A stretch of 64,000 nt of DNA from Streptomyces sp. MA5143a (lineage in GTDB: Bacteria; Actinomycetota; Actinomycetes; Streptomycetales; Streptomycetaceae), in NCBI RefSeq assembly GCF_900290235.1, contig NZ_OLMK01000043.1, positions 181,888 to 245,887 on the forward strand, written 5' to 3'. The position numbers and the translations under genes are program-made. The notes below the pieces were generated by a model. That model was not told where the DNA came from and did not search any database. It saw nothing but the letters and a program-made list of their open reading frames with translations. This document shows, piece after piece, positions 26,482 through 33,964 of the stretch; the first letter of the stretch is position 1; each line of letters opens with the position of its first letter.

Positions 26482-26507
26482 GATAGGCAAGCAACGACTT
26501 GCCTATC
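26482..26507. promoter_or_regulatory. ArsR operator palindrome
   Basis: GATAGGCAAG and CTTGCCTATC are perfect 10-bp arms around a 6-base centre, 10 bp upstream of the ArsR start. The size and place match an autoregulatory operator. Confidence 0.8.
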
Positions 26508-26643
26508 AAGCGGGTGGCGCGGGGCGGCCGGGGCGTCAAGGGGGCCCGCCCCCGGGGCGATGCGGGGGTCCGGTGCAGTGATCTCGACGGCCGGGGCTGG
26601 GAGGGTCGGGGGAGACGTACGTCATCACTCAGGGGGAACACAG

Positions 26644-27747
26644 ATGCGCAGCACACGCCGTGCCGTGACCGCCGTCCTGCTCGCCGCCACGCTCGCCGGG
26701 GTCTCGGCCCCGATGGCCGCCGCCCGACAACCCGACCCCGTGCAACGGCAGTTGGACCTGCTCGTCGAGCGGGACGGAGTGCCCGGGGCCCTCGCCCACG
26801 AAGGGAGGACGACCCGCCGGGCCGGGGTCGCGGACGTGGGGTCGGGGCGGCCCATGGTCGGGTCCGCGGGGCGGTTCCGGATGGCCAGCAACACCAAGGC
26901 GTTCACGGCGACGGCGGTGATGCGCCTCGTCGCCGACGGTCGGATACGGCTCGGCGACCGGGTCGGCGCCCACCTGCCGCAGCTTGCCCGACGCGACATC
27001 ACCGTACGGCAGTTGCTGATGCAGACCAGCGGGCTGCCGGACTACACCACGCTCGTCGACTGGAGCAGACCCGGCACCGAGGAGGAGTACCTGGCCCTCG
27101 CCCTGGCCGAGGAGCCCGTCTTCCCGCCGGGCACCGACTGGGGGTACTCCAACACCAACTACCTCGTGCTCGGCATGCTGATCGACAAGGTCTCCGGCAC
27201 CGACTACCGGACGTACGTCGAGCGCACGATCCTGCGCCCGCTGCGCCTGGACCACACCTACTGGCCCGCGCCCGGCGAACTGACCCTGCGCGGACCGCAC
27301 GCCCGCAACTACGGCATCCATCCCGCGCACCCCGAGGCCGGCCGGGTCGACGTGACCGAACTGCCGGGGTACGAGTTCGGGGCGTCCGGCGGGCTCGTCA
27401 CCACGCCCGGTGACCTCAACGCCTTCTGGGACGGCCTGTTCGGCGGCCGGCTCCTGCCCCGCTGGGCGGTGCGCCTGATGACCTCCGACACCAGCGACGT
27501 CGGCGGCCGCGACGTCTACCCGCCGGGCAGTCGCTACGGCTACGGCGTCGCCTCCATCCCCCTCAGCTGCGGCGGCGCCTACTGGGGCCACGGCGGCGAC
27601 CTCCCCGGCAGCTCGGTCGCCGGGGGGCGGGCCACGGGCGGGCGGGGCACCGTGACCGTCTACACCACCACCTGGGCGGCGGCGGGCGACAGCCTCCGTC
27701 ATCTGCTCGGCGCGGTGGACGCGGCCCTCTGCGCCGACGACCGCTGA
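26644..27747 (+). CDS. secreted serine hydrolase, class C beta-lactamase / D,D-carboxypeptidase fold
   Basis: A 367-aa exported protein with signal peptide RRAVTAVLLAATLAGVSAPM. Penicillin-recognising motifs are present: S-x-x-K as MASNTKAFTATAV (Ser near residue 82), Y-x-N as WGYSNTNYLVLG, and H-x-G near YWGHGGDLPG. These define the serine beta-lactamase-like/D-aminopeptidase group. It may act on peptidoglycan peptides, D-amino-acid esters or unrelated esters. The ATG follows AGGGGGAACACAG. It is a single gene and ends before the GGGTGC repeat block. Confidence 0.87.
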   Translation: MRSTRRAVTAVLLAATLAGVSAPMAAARQPDPVQRQLDLLVERDGVPGALAHEGRTTRRAGVADVGSGRPMVGSAGRFRMASNTKAFTATAVMRLVADGRIRLGDRVGAHLPQLARRDITVRQLLMQTSGLPDYTTLVDWSRPGTEEEYLALALAEEPVFPPGTDWGYSNTNYLVLGMLIDKVSGTDYRTYVERTILRPLRLDHTYWPAPGELTLRGPHARNYGIHPAHPEAGRVDVTELPGYEFGASGGLVTTPGDLNAFWDGLFGGRLLPRWAVRLMTSDTSDVGGRDVYPPGSRYGYGVASIPLSCGGAYWGHGGDLPGSSVAGGRATGGRGTVTVYTTTWAAAGDSLRHLLGAVDAALCADDR

Positions 27748-27770
27748 GCGGGCGGGGGAAGGGTTCCGGC

Positions 27771-27834
27771 GGGTGCGGGTGCGGGTGCGGGTGCGGGTGC
27801 GGGTGCGGGTGCGGGTGCGGGTGCGGGTGCGGGT
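27771..27834. repeat. GGGTGC hexamer tandem repeat (~10.5 copies)
   Basis: An uninterrupted run of GGGTGC units lies in the 133-bp gap between the convergent serine hydrolase and acetyltransferase genes. The four-plus GGG runs on the plus strand allow G-quadruplex formation. I see no classical hairpin terminator here, so the repeat may help to end transcription. Confidence 0.85.
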
Positions 27835-27880
27835 GGTCTGTGGTCTGCCGCGCGGTGCGACGCCCCCGGCACCCTCCCGG

Positions 27881-28390
27881 TCAGATGCCGAACGGTGCCG
27901 CGTAGCGCACGGTGCCGCTCGGCAACGGGTGCGCGGGGTCGAGGGTGAGGGCCATCAGGGCCTCGTCGGGGACGTCGATGGTCAGCCGGATGCCGTGCAG
28001 GGAGGCGCGGCCGAAGCCGAACCGGGGATAGTACTCCGGGTGGCCCAGGACCACGACGAAGCGTTCGCCCATCGACGCGGCGGCGCGCAGCGCGGCTTGG
28101 ACGGCCGCCGCCCCCGCCCCGGTCTTCTGACGGTCCGGCAGGACCCCCACCGGGGCCAGGCACAGCGCCGGAGTACTGTCGACATGACAGCGGGTCAGCA
28201 GCGCGTGGCCGACGACCGTGCCGTCCTCCCCGGTGGCGACGATCGACAGGCCGTCGATCCAGCCGGCGTCGGCGCGCAGCGCCTCGACGAGGTCGGCCTC
28301 CTCGGGCCGCCCGAAGGCCGCCACATGGACGGCATGGACGGCGGGGATGTCCGCGTCGGTCTCGGCGCGCGTGGTCCACGACTGGGGCAT
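27881..28390 (-). CDS. GNAT-family N-acetyltransferase
   Basis: A 169-aa acetyl-CoA-dependent acyltransferase. The acetyl-CoA pyrophosphate loop is in LPDRQKTGAGAAAVQAAL, a Q/R-x-x-G-x-G/A variant. VVGHALLTRCHVDST and VVLGHPEYYPRFGFGRAS, with a typical YYPRFGF after beta-4, match the YhbS-like group. The start at ATG 28390 gives the usual length. The acetyl acceptor is unknown. It converges on the GGGTGC repeat and is divergent from a secreted serine hydrolase. Confidence 0.87.
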   Translation of the reverse strand: MPQSWTTRAETDADIPAVHAVHVAAFGRPEEADLVEALRADAGWIDGLSIVATGEDGTVVGHALLTRCHVDSTPALCLAPVGVLPDRQKTGAGAAAVQAALRAAASMGERFVVVLGHPEYYPRFGFGRASLHGIRLTIDVPDEALMALTLDPAHPLPSGTVRYAAPFGI

Positions 28391-28567
28391 GGCGGGTGGA
28401 TGTCCGTTTCGTCGACGTTCAAGGGGGTGTCGCCCGGGGACGCTAGCACCGGCCGCGAAACTGTGCCGGAAATCACGAACTGATGTGCAACTTTCGGTCA
28501 TCCTTGCGAGTCGAGTGGGGTGAACGTGCCACGAGCGCGTTCGCCGTCACTCAAGGGGGAAACCGCA

Positions 28568-29518
28568 ATGACTCACCGGATGTCCCGGACGGGCCGGACG
28601 TCCCGCTCGACCCGTGTGCTCGCCACGGGCATAGGGGTCGGCCTGCTCGTACCGCTGGCCGTCGCCCTCGCACCGAACGCGGTCGCCGCACCGCCGCCGG
28701 TCACCTGCACCTCGGACAAGGCGGGGCTGGCCGAGAAACTCCAGAAGGACATCGCGGCGGCGGTGGCCAAGCGCAAGGGCACGATGGCTGTCGGGGTCTA
28801 CGACCGGACCACCAACACCACGTGCACCCTGCGCGGCAGTTCCGCCTACGACTCGGCCAGCGTGGTGAAGGTGACCGTGCTCGCGGCGCTCCTGTGGGAC
28901 GCCAAGAAGTCCAACCGGTTCCTCACCGACCGCGAGACCAAGCTCGCCACCGCGATGATCACCAAGTCCGACAACGCCGCCACCAGCACGCTGTGGAAGC
29001 AGCTCGGCATGACCAAGATCAAGGGCTTTCTGGCGGCCGCCAAGATGACCCAGACCAAGCCCGGCGCGAACAACTACTGGGGCCTCACCCAGATCACGGT
29101 CCGCGACGAGCAGCGGCTGCTCGCGCTCCTGGCCGAGAAGAACACCGTCCTCAGCGACAACGCCCGCGCCTACGTGCTGAAGCTGATGAACCAGGTCGTC
29201 TCCTCGCAGCGCTGGGGCACCCCGGCCGGGGCGCCGTCCTCGGTGAAGGTGCACGTCAAGAACGGCTGGCTGTCGCGGGCCACGCACGGCTGGCGGGTGC
29301 ACTCCGTCGGCGTGTTCCAGGGCGGCGGCCGTGACTACCGCATCACCGTCCTCACCCACGACAACCCCGACATGACGTACGGCGTGAACAGCATCCAGGC
29401 CGTCGCCAAGGTCATCCACAAGGACCTGGTGCCCGTGACGAGCGCGGCGAGCGCGCAGCGTTACGTGCCGACCAGCGAGCCCAAGGAGGCGTTCCCGGCG
29501 GTGCCGCCCGCCGGCTGA
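28568..29518 (+). CDS. secreted serine hydrolase with class A beta-lactamase fold
   Basis: A 316-aa exported protein with signal peptide STRVLATGIGVGLLVPLAVA, cleaved after AVAA. It shows the class A motifs: S-x-x-K in DSASVVKVTVLAALL, S-D-N in TKSDNAATSTLWK and a K-x-G in VHVKNGWLSRATHG. The normal E-x-x-L-N omega loop is not obvious, so deacylation, and thus true beta-lactamase activity, is doubtful. A penicillin-binding or D,D-peptidase-like role is equally possible. AAGGGGGAAACCGCA precedes ATG 28568. Single gene, closed by the terminator at 29566. Confidence 0.85.
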   Translation: MTHRMSRTGRTSRSTRVLATGIGVGLLVPLAVALAPNAVAAPPPVTCTSDKAGLAEKLQKDIAAAVAKRKGTMAVGVYDRTTNTTCTLRGSSAYDSASVVKVTVLAALLWDAKKSNRFLTDRETKLATAMITKSDNAATSTLWKQLGMTKIKGFLAAAKMTQTKPGANNYWGLTQITVRDEQRLLALLAEKNTVLSDNARAYVLKLMNQVVSSQRWGTPAGAPSSVKVHVKNGWLSRATHGWRVHSVGVFQGGGRDYRITVLTHDNPDMTYGVNSIQAVAKVIHKDLVPVTSAASAQRYVPTSEPKEAFPAVPPAG

Positions 29519-29565
29519 TCCGCCGCCCGGCCGGCCGGCCGAGACCCGCCGGCCGGTGCCCGCCC

Positions 29566-29602
29566 GCCCGCCGTCGACGTCCGACCAGCGTCGACGGCGG
29601 GC
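29566..29602. terminator. 14-bp-stem hairpin terminator between convergent genes
   Basis: GCCCGCCGTCGACG pairs perfectly with CGTCGACGGCGGGC around a 9-base loop. It lies between the class A-like hydrolase and the HelR-like helicase gene and can stop both. Confidence 0.85.
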
Positions 29603-29615
29603 CGGGGCGGGCGTT

Positions 29616-29670
29616 CAGCCGCTCGTCAGCCGCTCGTCAGTCGCTCGTCAGCCGCTCGTCAGTCGCTCGT
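29616..29670. repeat. five tandem 11-mers spanning the end of the helicase gene
   Basis: Units of CAGYCGCTCGT are repeated five times directly. The first unit in gene direction contains the last codons and stop of the HelR-like helicase (Thr-Ser-Asp-stop), so the C-terminal end has been copied four more times downstream. This looks like slippage expansion. Confidence 0.85.
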
Positions 29671-31842
29671 CAGGACGACGAGTCGCCGCGTCGCCCGGGT
29701 CATCGCCACATAGTGGTCCACCGCTCCCTCGATGCCGGTGCCGAAGTCCTGCGGGTCGACCAGGACGACCAGGTCGAACTCCAGGCCCTTCGCCAGCTCG
29801 GGGGTCAGGGAGCGGACCCGTGAGGTCGCCCGGAACGAGGGATCGCCGATGACACAGGCGATCCCTTCGTCGTGTGCGGCGAGCCACTCGTCGAGGATCG
29901 CGTCCCGCCGCTCGACGGACCCGTGCAGGACGGGCACGCCGCCACTGCGGATGGACGTCGGGACGTTGGCGTCCGGCAGCGCCGCCCGGATGACCGGCTC
30001 GGCCTCCGCCATGATCTCCGCCGGTGTCCGGTAGTTGATGCTCAGGGAGGCCAGGGTGACGCGGTCGAGACCGACCCGCTCCAGCCGCTCCCGCCACGAC
30101 TCCGTGAACCCGTGCCGGGCCTGCGCCCGGTCACCGACGATGGTGAAGCTCCGCGACGGGCAGCGCAGCAACAGCATCTGCCACTCCGCGTCGGTCAGTT
30201 CCTGCGCCTCGTCCACCACGATGTGCGCGAACGGGCCGGCGAGCAGATCGGGGTCGGCGGTGGGCACCTCGGACTCGTCGACCAGGCTCACCCGCGCGTC
30301 CGCGCCCCGCAACATCACCACCAGGCCCTCCCCGTCGTCCCCGTCGGCGCCGGAGACGGCCGCCGCCTCGATCAGGTTGTCGACGACCTGCTCCATACGG
30401 ACGCGCTGCGCGGCGAGGACGGCCTCCCGGCGGCGCCTGCGCCGGGCGGTCTCCGGGTCGCCGAGCCGCTGCCGGGCCGCGTCGAGGAGCGGCAGGTCGG
30501 ACACCGTCCACGCCTGCGGGTCCCCCGCCCGCCGCAGCCTCCGTACGTCGTCGGGCCCGAGCCAGGGCGCGCACCTGCGCAGATAGGCGGGCACCGTCCA
30601 CAGGTCCGCGACCAGGTCGGCCGCCTCGATCAGCGGCCACGCGTGGTCGAAGGCGGCCAGCAGGTCCCGGTCCCGCGCCAGCGCCTTCCTCAGCGGGTCG
30701 GGCGAGCTCGTCCCGTCGTCCCGCTTGTCTTGCTTGTCCACCAGGATCGTGAGGAGTTCGCCCCACACCTGCTCGCGGGCCTCGTTGTGCGGGGTGCCGG
30801 GCTCCGCCGCCGCGAACGCCTCGGCCCAGTCGTCGGGGCTCACCCACACGTCCGACCAGTGGGTCTCGACCAGCAGCCCCTCGGTGGGCGGCTCCTCGTA
30901 GAACCGGACGGCCTCCTCGATGGCCCGCACCATGCCGGCCGACGCCTTCAGCCGGGCCACCTCCGGGTCGGCCTCGGTCCCGGCGTCGGCGCCCTCGGCG
31001 ACCAGGTCCCGCAGCACGCAGATCTGCACCCCCTCCTCACCGAGACTCGGCAGGACGTCGGCGACGTACGACAGGTAGGGCCGGTGCGGGCCGACGAAGA
31101 GGATGCCGCCGCGGCGGTGGTCGACGCGGGGGTCGGCGTGCAGGAGGTAGGCCGAGCGGTGCAGGGCGACGACCGTCTTGCCGGTGCCGGGACCACCGTC
31201 GACGACGAGGGCGCCCCGGGAACCGGCGCGGATGACGGCGTCCTGGTCGGCCTGGATGGTGCCGAGGACGTCCCGCATCCGCTCCGACCGGTTGCCGGCG
31301 AGACTGGCGATGAACGCGGACTGGTCGTCGAGCGCGGCATGCCCCTCGAACCCGTCCGGGGTGAACACCTCGTCCCAGTAGTCGCTGATCCGGCCGTCCG
31401 TCCAGCGGTACCTGCGGCGGCTCGCCAGGCCCATCGGCTGGGCGTGGGTCGCCCCGAAGAACGGCTCCGCCGCGGGGGACCGCCAGTCGACGAGCAGCCG
31501 GCGGCCCGTGCTGTCCATGAGGCCGAGCCGCCCGACGTAGACGGGGTCGGTGCCGTCCGAGCCGACCATGCGGCCCAGGCACAGATCCAGTCCGAAGCGG
31601 CGCAGGGTGCGCAGCCGGGCGCTCAGCCGGTGGATCTCCGCGTCCCGGTCCATGGCCTGCCTGCCCGTGCCGCCCGGCGCCCTGCGCTCGGCGGCGAGAC
31701 GGGCGGACACCTCGGCGATCGTCTGCTCCAGGCACTCCGCGACGGCCGCCAGATGCCGCTCGTCACCGGCGATCAGCGCCGGGTCGGCCTTGGCGGCGAG
31801 ACGCTCGGGAAGGTCGAACGCGCTGGTGGACAGGGAATTCAC
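29659..31842 (-). CDS. helR: HelD/HelR-like RNA polymerase-associated helicase
   Basis: A 727-aa superfamily 1 helicase-like ATPase. The N-terminal coiled-coil arm is rich in Arg/Glu/Ala (residues ~20-80). Then come RRLLVDWRSPAAEPFFGATH, Walker A VVDGGPGTGKTVVALHRSAY (~215), Walker B FAHIVVDEAQELTDAEWQML, motif III VGDRAQARHGFTESW, and the C-terminal SINYRTPAEIMAEAEP and YVAMTRATRRLVVLTS. This is the HelD group that loads onto RNA polymerase rather than ordinary UvrD. HelR in Streptomyces protects polymerase by displacing rifamycins. It follows the glycosyltransferase by 59 bp, and a rifamycin-associated-element-like palindrome precedes that gene, so I favour HelR over a housekeeping HelD. 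The start GTG 31842 has GGAG 11 bases ahead. Confidence 0.82.
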   Translation of the reverse strand: MNSLSTSAFDLPERLAAKADPALIAGDERHLAAVAECLEQTIAEVSARLAAERRAPGGTGRQAMDRDAEIHRLSARLRTLRRFGLDLCLGRMVGSDGTDPVYVGRLGLMDSTGRRLLVDWRSPAAEPFFGATHAQPMGLASRRRYRWTDGRISDYWDEVFTPDGFEGHAALDDQSAFIASLAGNRSERMRDVLGTIQADQDAVIRAGSRGALVVDGGPGTGKTVVALHRSAYLLHADPRVDHRRGGILFVGPHRPYLSYVADVLPSLGEEGVQICVLRDLVAEGADAGTEADPEVARLKASAGMVRAIEEAVRFYEEPPTEGLLVETHWSDVWVSPDDWAEAFAAAEPGTPHNEAREQVWGELLTILVDKQDKRDDGTSSPDPLRKALARDRDLLAAFDHAWPLIEAADLVADLWTVPAYLRRCAPWLGPDDVRRLRRAGDPQAWTVSDLPLLDAARQRLGDPETARRRRRREAVLAAQRVRMEQVVDNLIEAAAVSGADGDDGEGLVVMLRGADARVSLVDESEVPTADPDLLAGPFAHIVVDEAQELTDAEWQMLLLRCPSRSFTIVGDRAQARHGFTESWRERLERVGLDRVTLASLSINYRTPAEIMAEAEPVIRAALPDANVPTSIRSGGVPVLHGSVERRDAILDEWLAAHDEGIACVIGDPSFRATSRVRSLTPELAKGLEFDLVVLVDPQDFGTGIEGAVDHYVAMTRATRRLVVLTSD

Positions 31843-31901
31843 GGTGACTGACTCCGATCTGGGGCGGACCCGGATGTGCGGCACGGGCGTGGGGAGACGG
31901 C

Positions 31902-33143
31902 TCACGCGGACCCGAGGGGCGTGCCCGCGTCGGCCCCGGCGGCTCCGTCGAGCAGCAGCCGCGCGGCCACCGTCGTGCCGTCGGCGCGGACGGTGGCGGC
32001 GACCTCCTCGGCCCGTCGGCCGGTCTCGGGGGCCAGGGCCACCTCCAGCGCCGCCGACAGGGAGGCGTACGTCGGGACGGGGCCGTCGTGGGCCGCGCCG
32101 ACGCCGAGGTCGGCCACGCGGCCCGCCCAGTACGGCTGGTCCACGACCTGGGGTACGACCACCTGGGGTGCCCCGGAGCGGGTGGCCGTCGCGGTGGTGC
32201 CCGCACCGCCGTGGTGCACGACGGCGGCCACGCGGGGAAACAGTGCCTGATGGCTGACCTCGCCGACGGCGAAGCAGTCGTCCCGGTCGTCGATCGGGAC
32301 GAGCCCGGCCCAGCCGCGTCCGACGAGCACCCGGCGGCCCCGGTCGCGGACCGCCTCGACGGCGACCCGGGCGACGTCCGGCGACCGCATGGCCATGCTG
32401 CCGAAGCCCACGTACACCGGGGGATCGCCCGCCTCCAGCCACGCCGACAGGTCCTCGGGCAGCGGGCGCTCGTCCGGCAGGAACCAGGCGCCGGTCTGCA
32501 CCACGTCGAGATGGGTCAGCCCCTCGACGGGCCCGAGGACCGGGTCCGCCGCCAGCCACGGCCGGTCGGTGAAGACGTGGTCGCGGACGTTGTCCACCGG
32601 GGCGAGGCCGATCGCCGCCCGGTGGGTGTTGAGGGCCTCGCCGTACAGGGCGTTCACCCGCCGCGCGTCCAGGTCCCACAGCGCCCGGTTGTCCGTCATG
32701 CCCGGCGGGGTCGGCGGGCCGGGGCGGCCCGGGGGCGGGAAGTGGGGCGACGGCAGTCCCAGCGGATGGAAGCCGGCGTACACGTACCGCAGGCCGTGCC
32801 GCTCGGCGACGGACCGGGCGCCGGCGGGCAGCAGTCCGGTCGCCACGAGCGCGTCGCACCCCTCGGCCGCCGCGCCGACCGTCTCGAAGTGCGCGGCGAC
32901 CAGGGCGGCCGCCAGCCGGAACGCGTCCTCCTGCGTCGGCGGCCGCGCACCGACCGCCAGCGCGCGCACCGACGGACCGAACGGCACATGCGGGACGCCG
33001 ACCCTGGCCAGCAGCTCCGCGAACTCCTCGTCCGGGGGCGCGCACACCACCGCCTCGGCACCGAGTTCCCGCAGCCGCACCGCGAGGCCCGCCAGTGGCT
33101 CCACGTCCCCGCGCGATCCGTACGACATCAACAGCACACGCAT
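31902..33143 (-). CDS. rgt: MGT/GT1-family glycosyltransferase, probable rifamycin glycosyltransferase
   Basis: A 413-aa GT-B enzyme of the vancomycin/macrolide glycosyltransferase type. It begins MRVLLMSYGSRGDVEPLAGL, the classic sugar-acceptor N-domain. In the C-domain the nucleotide-sugar signature is VSHQALFPRVAAVVHHGGAG, with AVVHHGGAGTTATATRSGAP and PQVVDQPYWAGRVADLG. ATG 33143 follows GGGGAGCAGTTC. The acceptor cannot be read from sequence. The RAE-like palindrome 60 bp upstream and the HelR-like gene downstream argue strongly for inactivation of rifamycins by glucosylation. The alternative is a natural-product or macrolide-inactivating transferase. Confidence 0.8.
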   Translation of the reverse strand: MRVLLMSYGSRGDVEPLAGLAVRLRELGAEAVVCAPPDEEFAELLARVGVPHVPFGPSVRALAVGARPPTQEDAFRLAAALVAAHFETVGAAAEGCDALVATGLLPAGARSVAERHGLRYVYAGFHPLGLPSPHFPPPGRPGPPTPPGMTDNRALWDLDARRVNALYGEALNTHRAAIGLAPVDNVRDHVFTDRPWLAADPVLGPVEGLTHLDVVQTGAWFLPDERPLPEDLSAWLEAGDPPVYVGFGSMAMRSPDVARVAVEAVRDRGRRVLVGRGWAGLVPIDDRDDCFAVGEVSHQALFPRVAAVVHHGGAGTTATATRSGAPQVVVPQVVDQPYWAGRVADLGVGAAHDGPVPTYASLSAALEVALAPETGRRAEEVAATVRADGTTVAARLLLDGAAGADAGTPLGSA

Positions 33144-33201
33144 GAACTGCTCCCCGTTTTCCCGTCGACCACCGCTTCGGCCGGTGATTGTGCGGGACGG
33201 A

Positions 33202-33224
33202 GGGGGCCTTGCCGCAAGGCCCCC
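33202..33224 (-). promoter_or_regulatory. rifamycin-associated-element-like palindrome
   Basis: Read toward the rgt gene the core is GGGGCCTTGCGGCAAGGCCC, within a 23-bp inverted repeat broken only at its central base. I recall the published rifamycin-associated element as a ~19-bp inverted repeat with the same CTTGCGGCAAG core. It lies about 60 bp before the glycosyltransferase start. A TATAGC hexamer on the same strand is at 33235-33230 and may be the -10 element. Confidence 0.7.
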
Positions 33225-33245
33225 CATGCGCTATACGTTGAGAGT

Positions 33246-33270
33246 GGCAAGGAGTGGGTGACTCCTTGCC
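33246..33270. promoter_or_regulatory. second palindrome upstream of rgt
   Basis: GGCAAGGAGT and ACTCCTTGCC form a perfect 10-bp inverted repeat with a 5-base centre, about 20 bp upstream of the RAE-like site. It shares the GCAAGG/CCTTGC half-site with that element. It overlaps the expected -35 region for the TATAGC hexamer, so it may be an additional regulator site. Confidence 0.5.
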
Positions 33271-33421
33271 TTCGCTGTTTTCCGGGCCCGCGACGGACGG
33301 ATCCACTCGAACGCCGTCCAGCCGACCCGCTTCTCCGCGCCGCGGGTCAGCCTGCGCCGAGTCGCCCATCCGCCGCGTGAACCGTTGCGGCACCCTCGTC
33401 CGATGAGGGGGCGTGAGCGAC

Positions 33422-33964
33422 ATGAAGCGGGGGAGTCCGGGCGACGCCGAGTTGATGCGCGCCGTCGCGGACGGCGACCGTCGTGCCTTCGAGGAGCTGT
33501 ACCGCCACTACGCGCCGTGGCTCCGCCTGCGGCTGCGCGGGCGGTGCGCCGATCCGGTGCTGGTTGACGACGTGGTCCAGGAGACGTTCCTCGACGTGTG
33601 GCGGGGAGCGGCCCGCTACCACCGGGAGGGCGACGTGGCGGGCTGGCTGTGGCGGATCGGGTCACGTCGGCTGGTGGACGCGCTGCGCGGCGACGGCGCC
33701 CGCGGCCGGCTGCGGCAGGCGCTGGCCCGGCTGCGCCACCGCGACGAGGCGTCCGCCGAGGAACAGGTGTTGGCCCGGGTCCGACACGGCGACCTGGCGG
33801 GCTCGCTCGCCGCGCTCTCGCCGGAACTGCGGGCGGTGCTCCAGGCCACGGTCATCGACGGACTGACGACCCGTGAGGCGGCCGTCCTGCTGGGCATCCC
33901 GCCCGGCACGGTCAAGACCCGGGCCATGCGCGCCCGGAGGCAACTGCGGGAGGGCCTGGCATGA
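33422..33964 (+). CDS. ECF-type RNA polymerase sigma factor
   Basis: A 180-aa ECF sigma factor. Region 2 is RRAFEELYRHYAPWLRLRLR with DDVVQETFLDVWRGAARYHR (residues ~20-65). Region 4 is LAALSPELRAVLQATVIDGL with TTREAAVLLGIPPGTVKTRA (~125-165). There is no extended C-terminal domain. An in-frame GTG at 33413 is too close to GAGGGGG, so I prefer ATG 33422. The stop overlaps the next ATG (ATGA), coupling it to a membrane anti-sigma factor and an ABC transporter. That arrangement is typical of envelope-stress or antibiotic-detoxification ECF units. Confidence 0.9.
   Translation: MKRGSPGDAELMRAVADGDRRAFEELYRHYAPWLRLRLRGRCADPVLVDDVVQETFLDVWRGAARYHREGDVAGWLWRIGSRRLVDALRGDGARGRLRQALARLRHRDEASAEEQVLARVRHGDLAGSLAALSPELRAVLQATVIDGLTTREAAVLLGIPPGTVKTRAMRARRQLREGLA

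Noticed and set aside
26644..27747. True beta-lactamase
   Set aside because: The motifs fit the wide class C/D-aminopeptidase fold only. No AmpR-type regulator or other evidence supports antibiotic hydrolysis.
27771..27834. CRISPR array
   Set aside because: The repeat is a simple hexamer without spacers. No other part of the window shows spaced direct repeats.
29616..29670. Attachment site or integration junction
   Set aside because: The five 11-mers are contiguous copies of the helicase gene end, with no tRNA or integrase nearby; slippage explains them.
31843..33423. N-terminal extension of the helicase frame to 33423
   Set aside because: It overlaps the glycosyltransferase in another frame. 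The helicase N-terminal arm starts naturally at GTG 31842.
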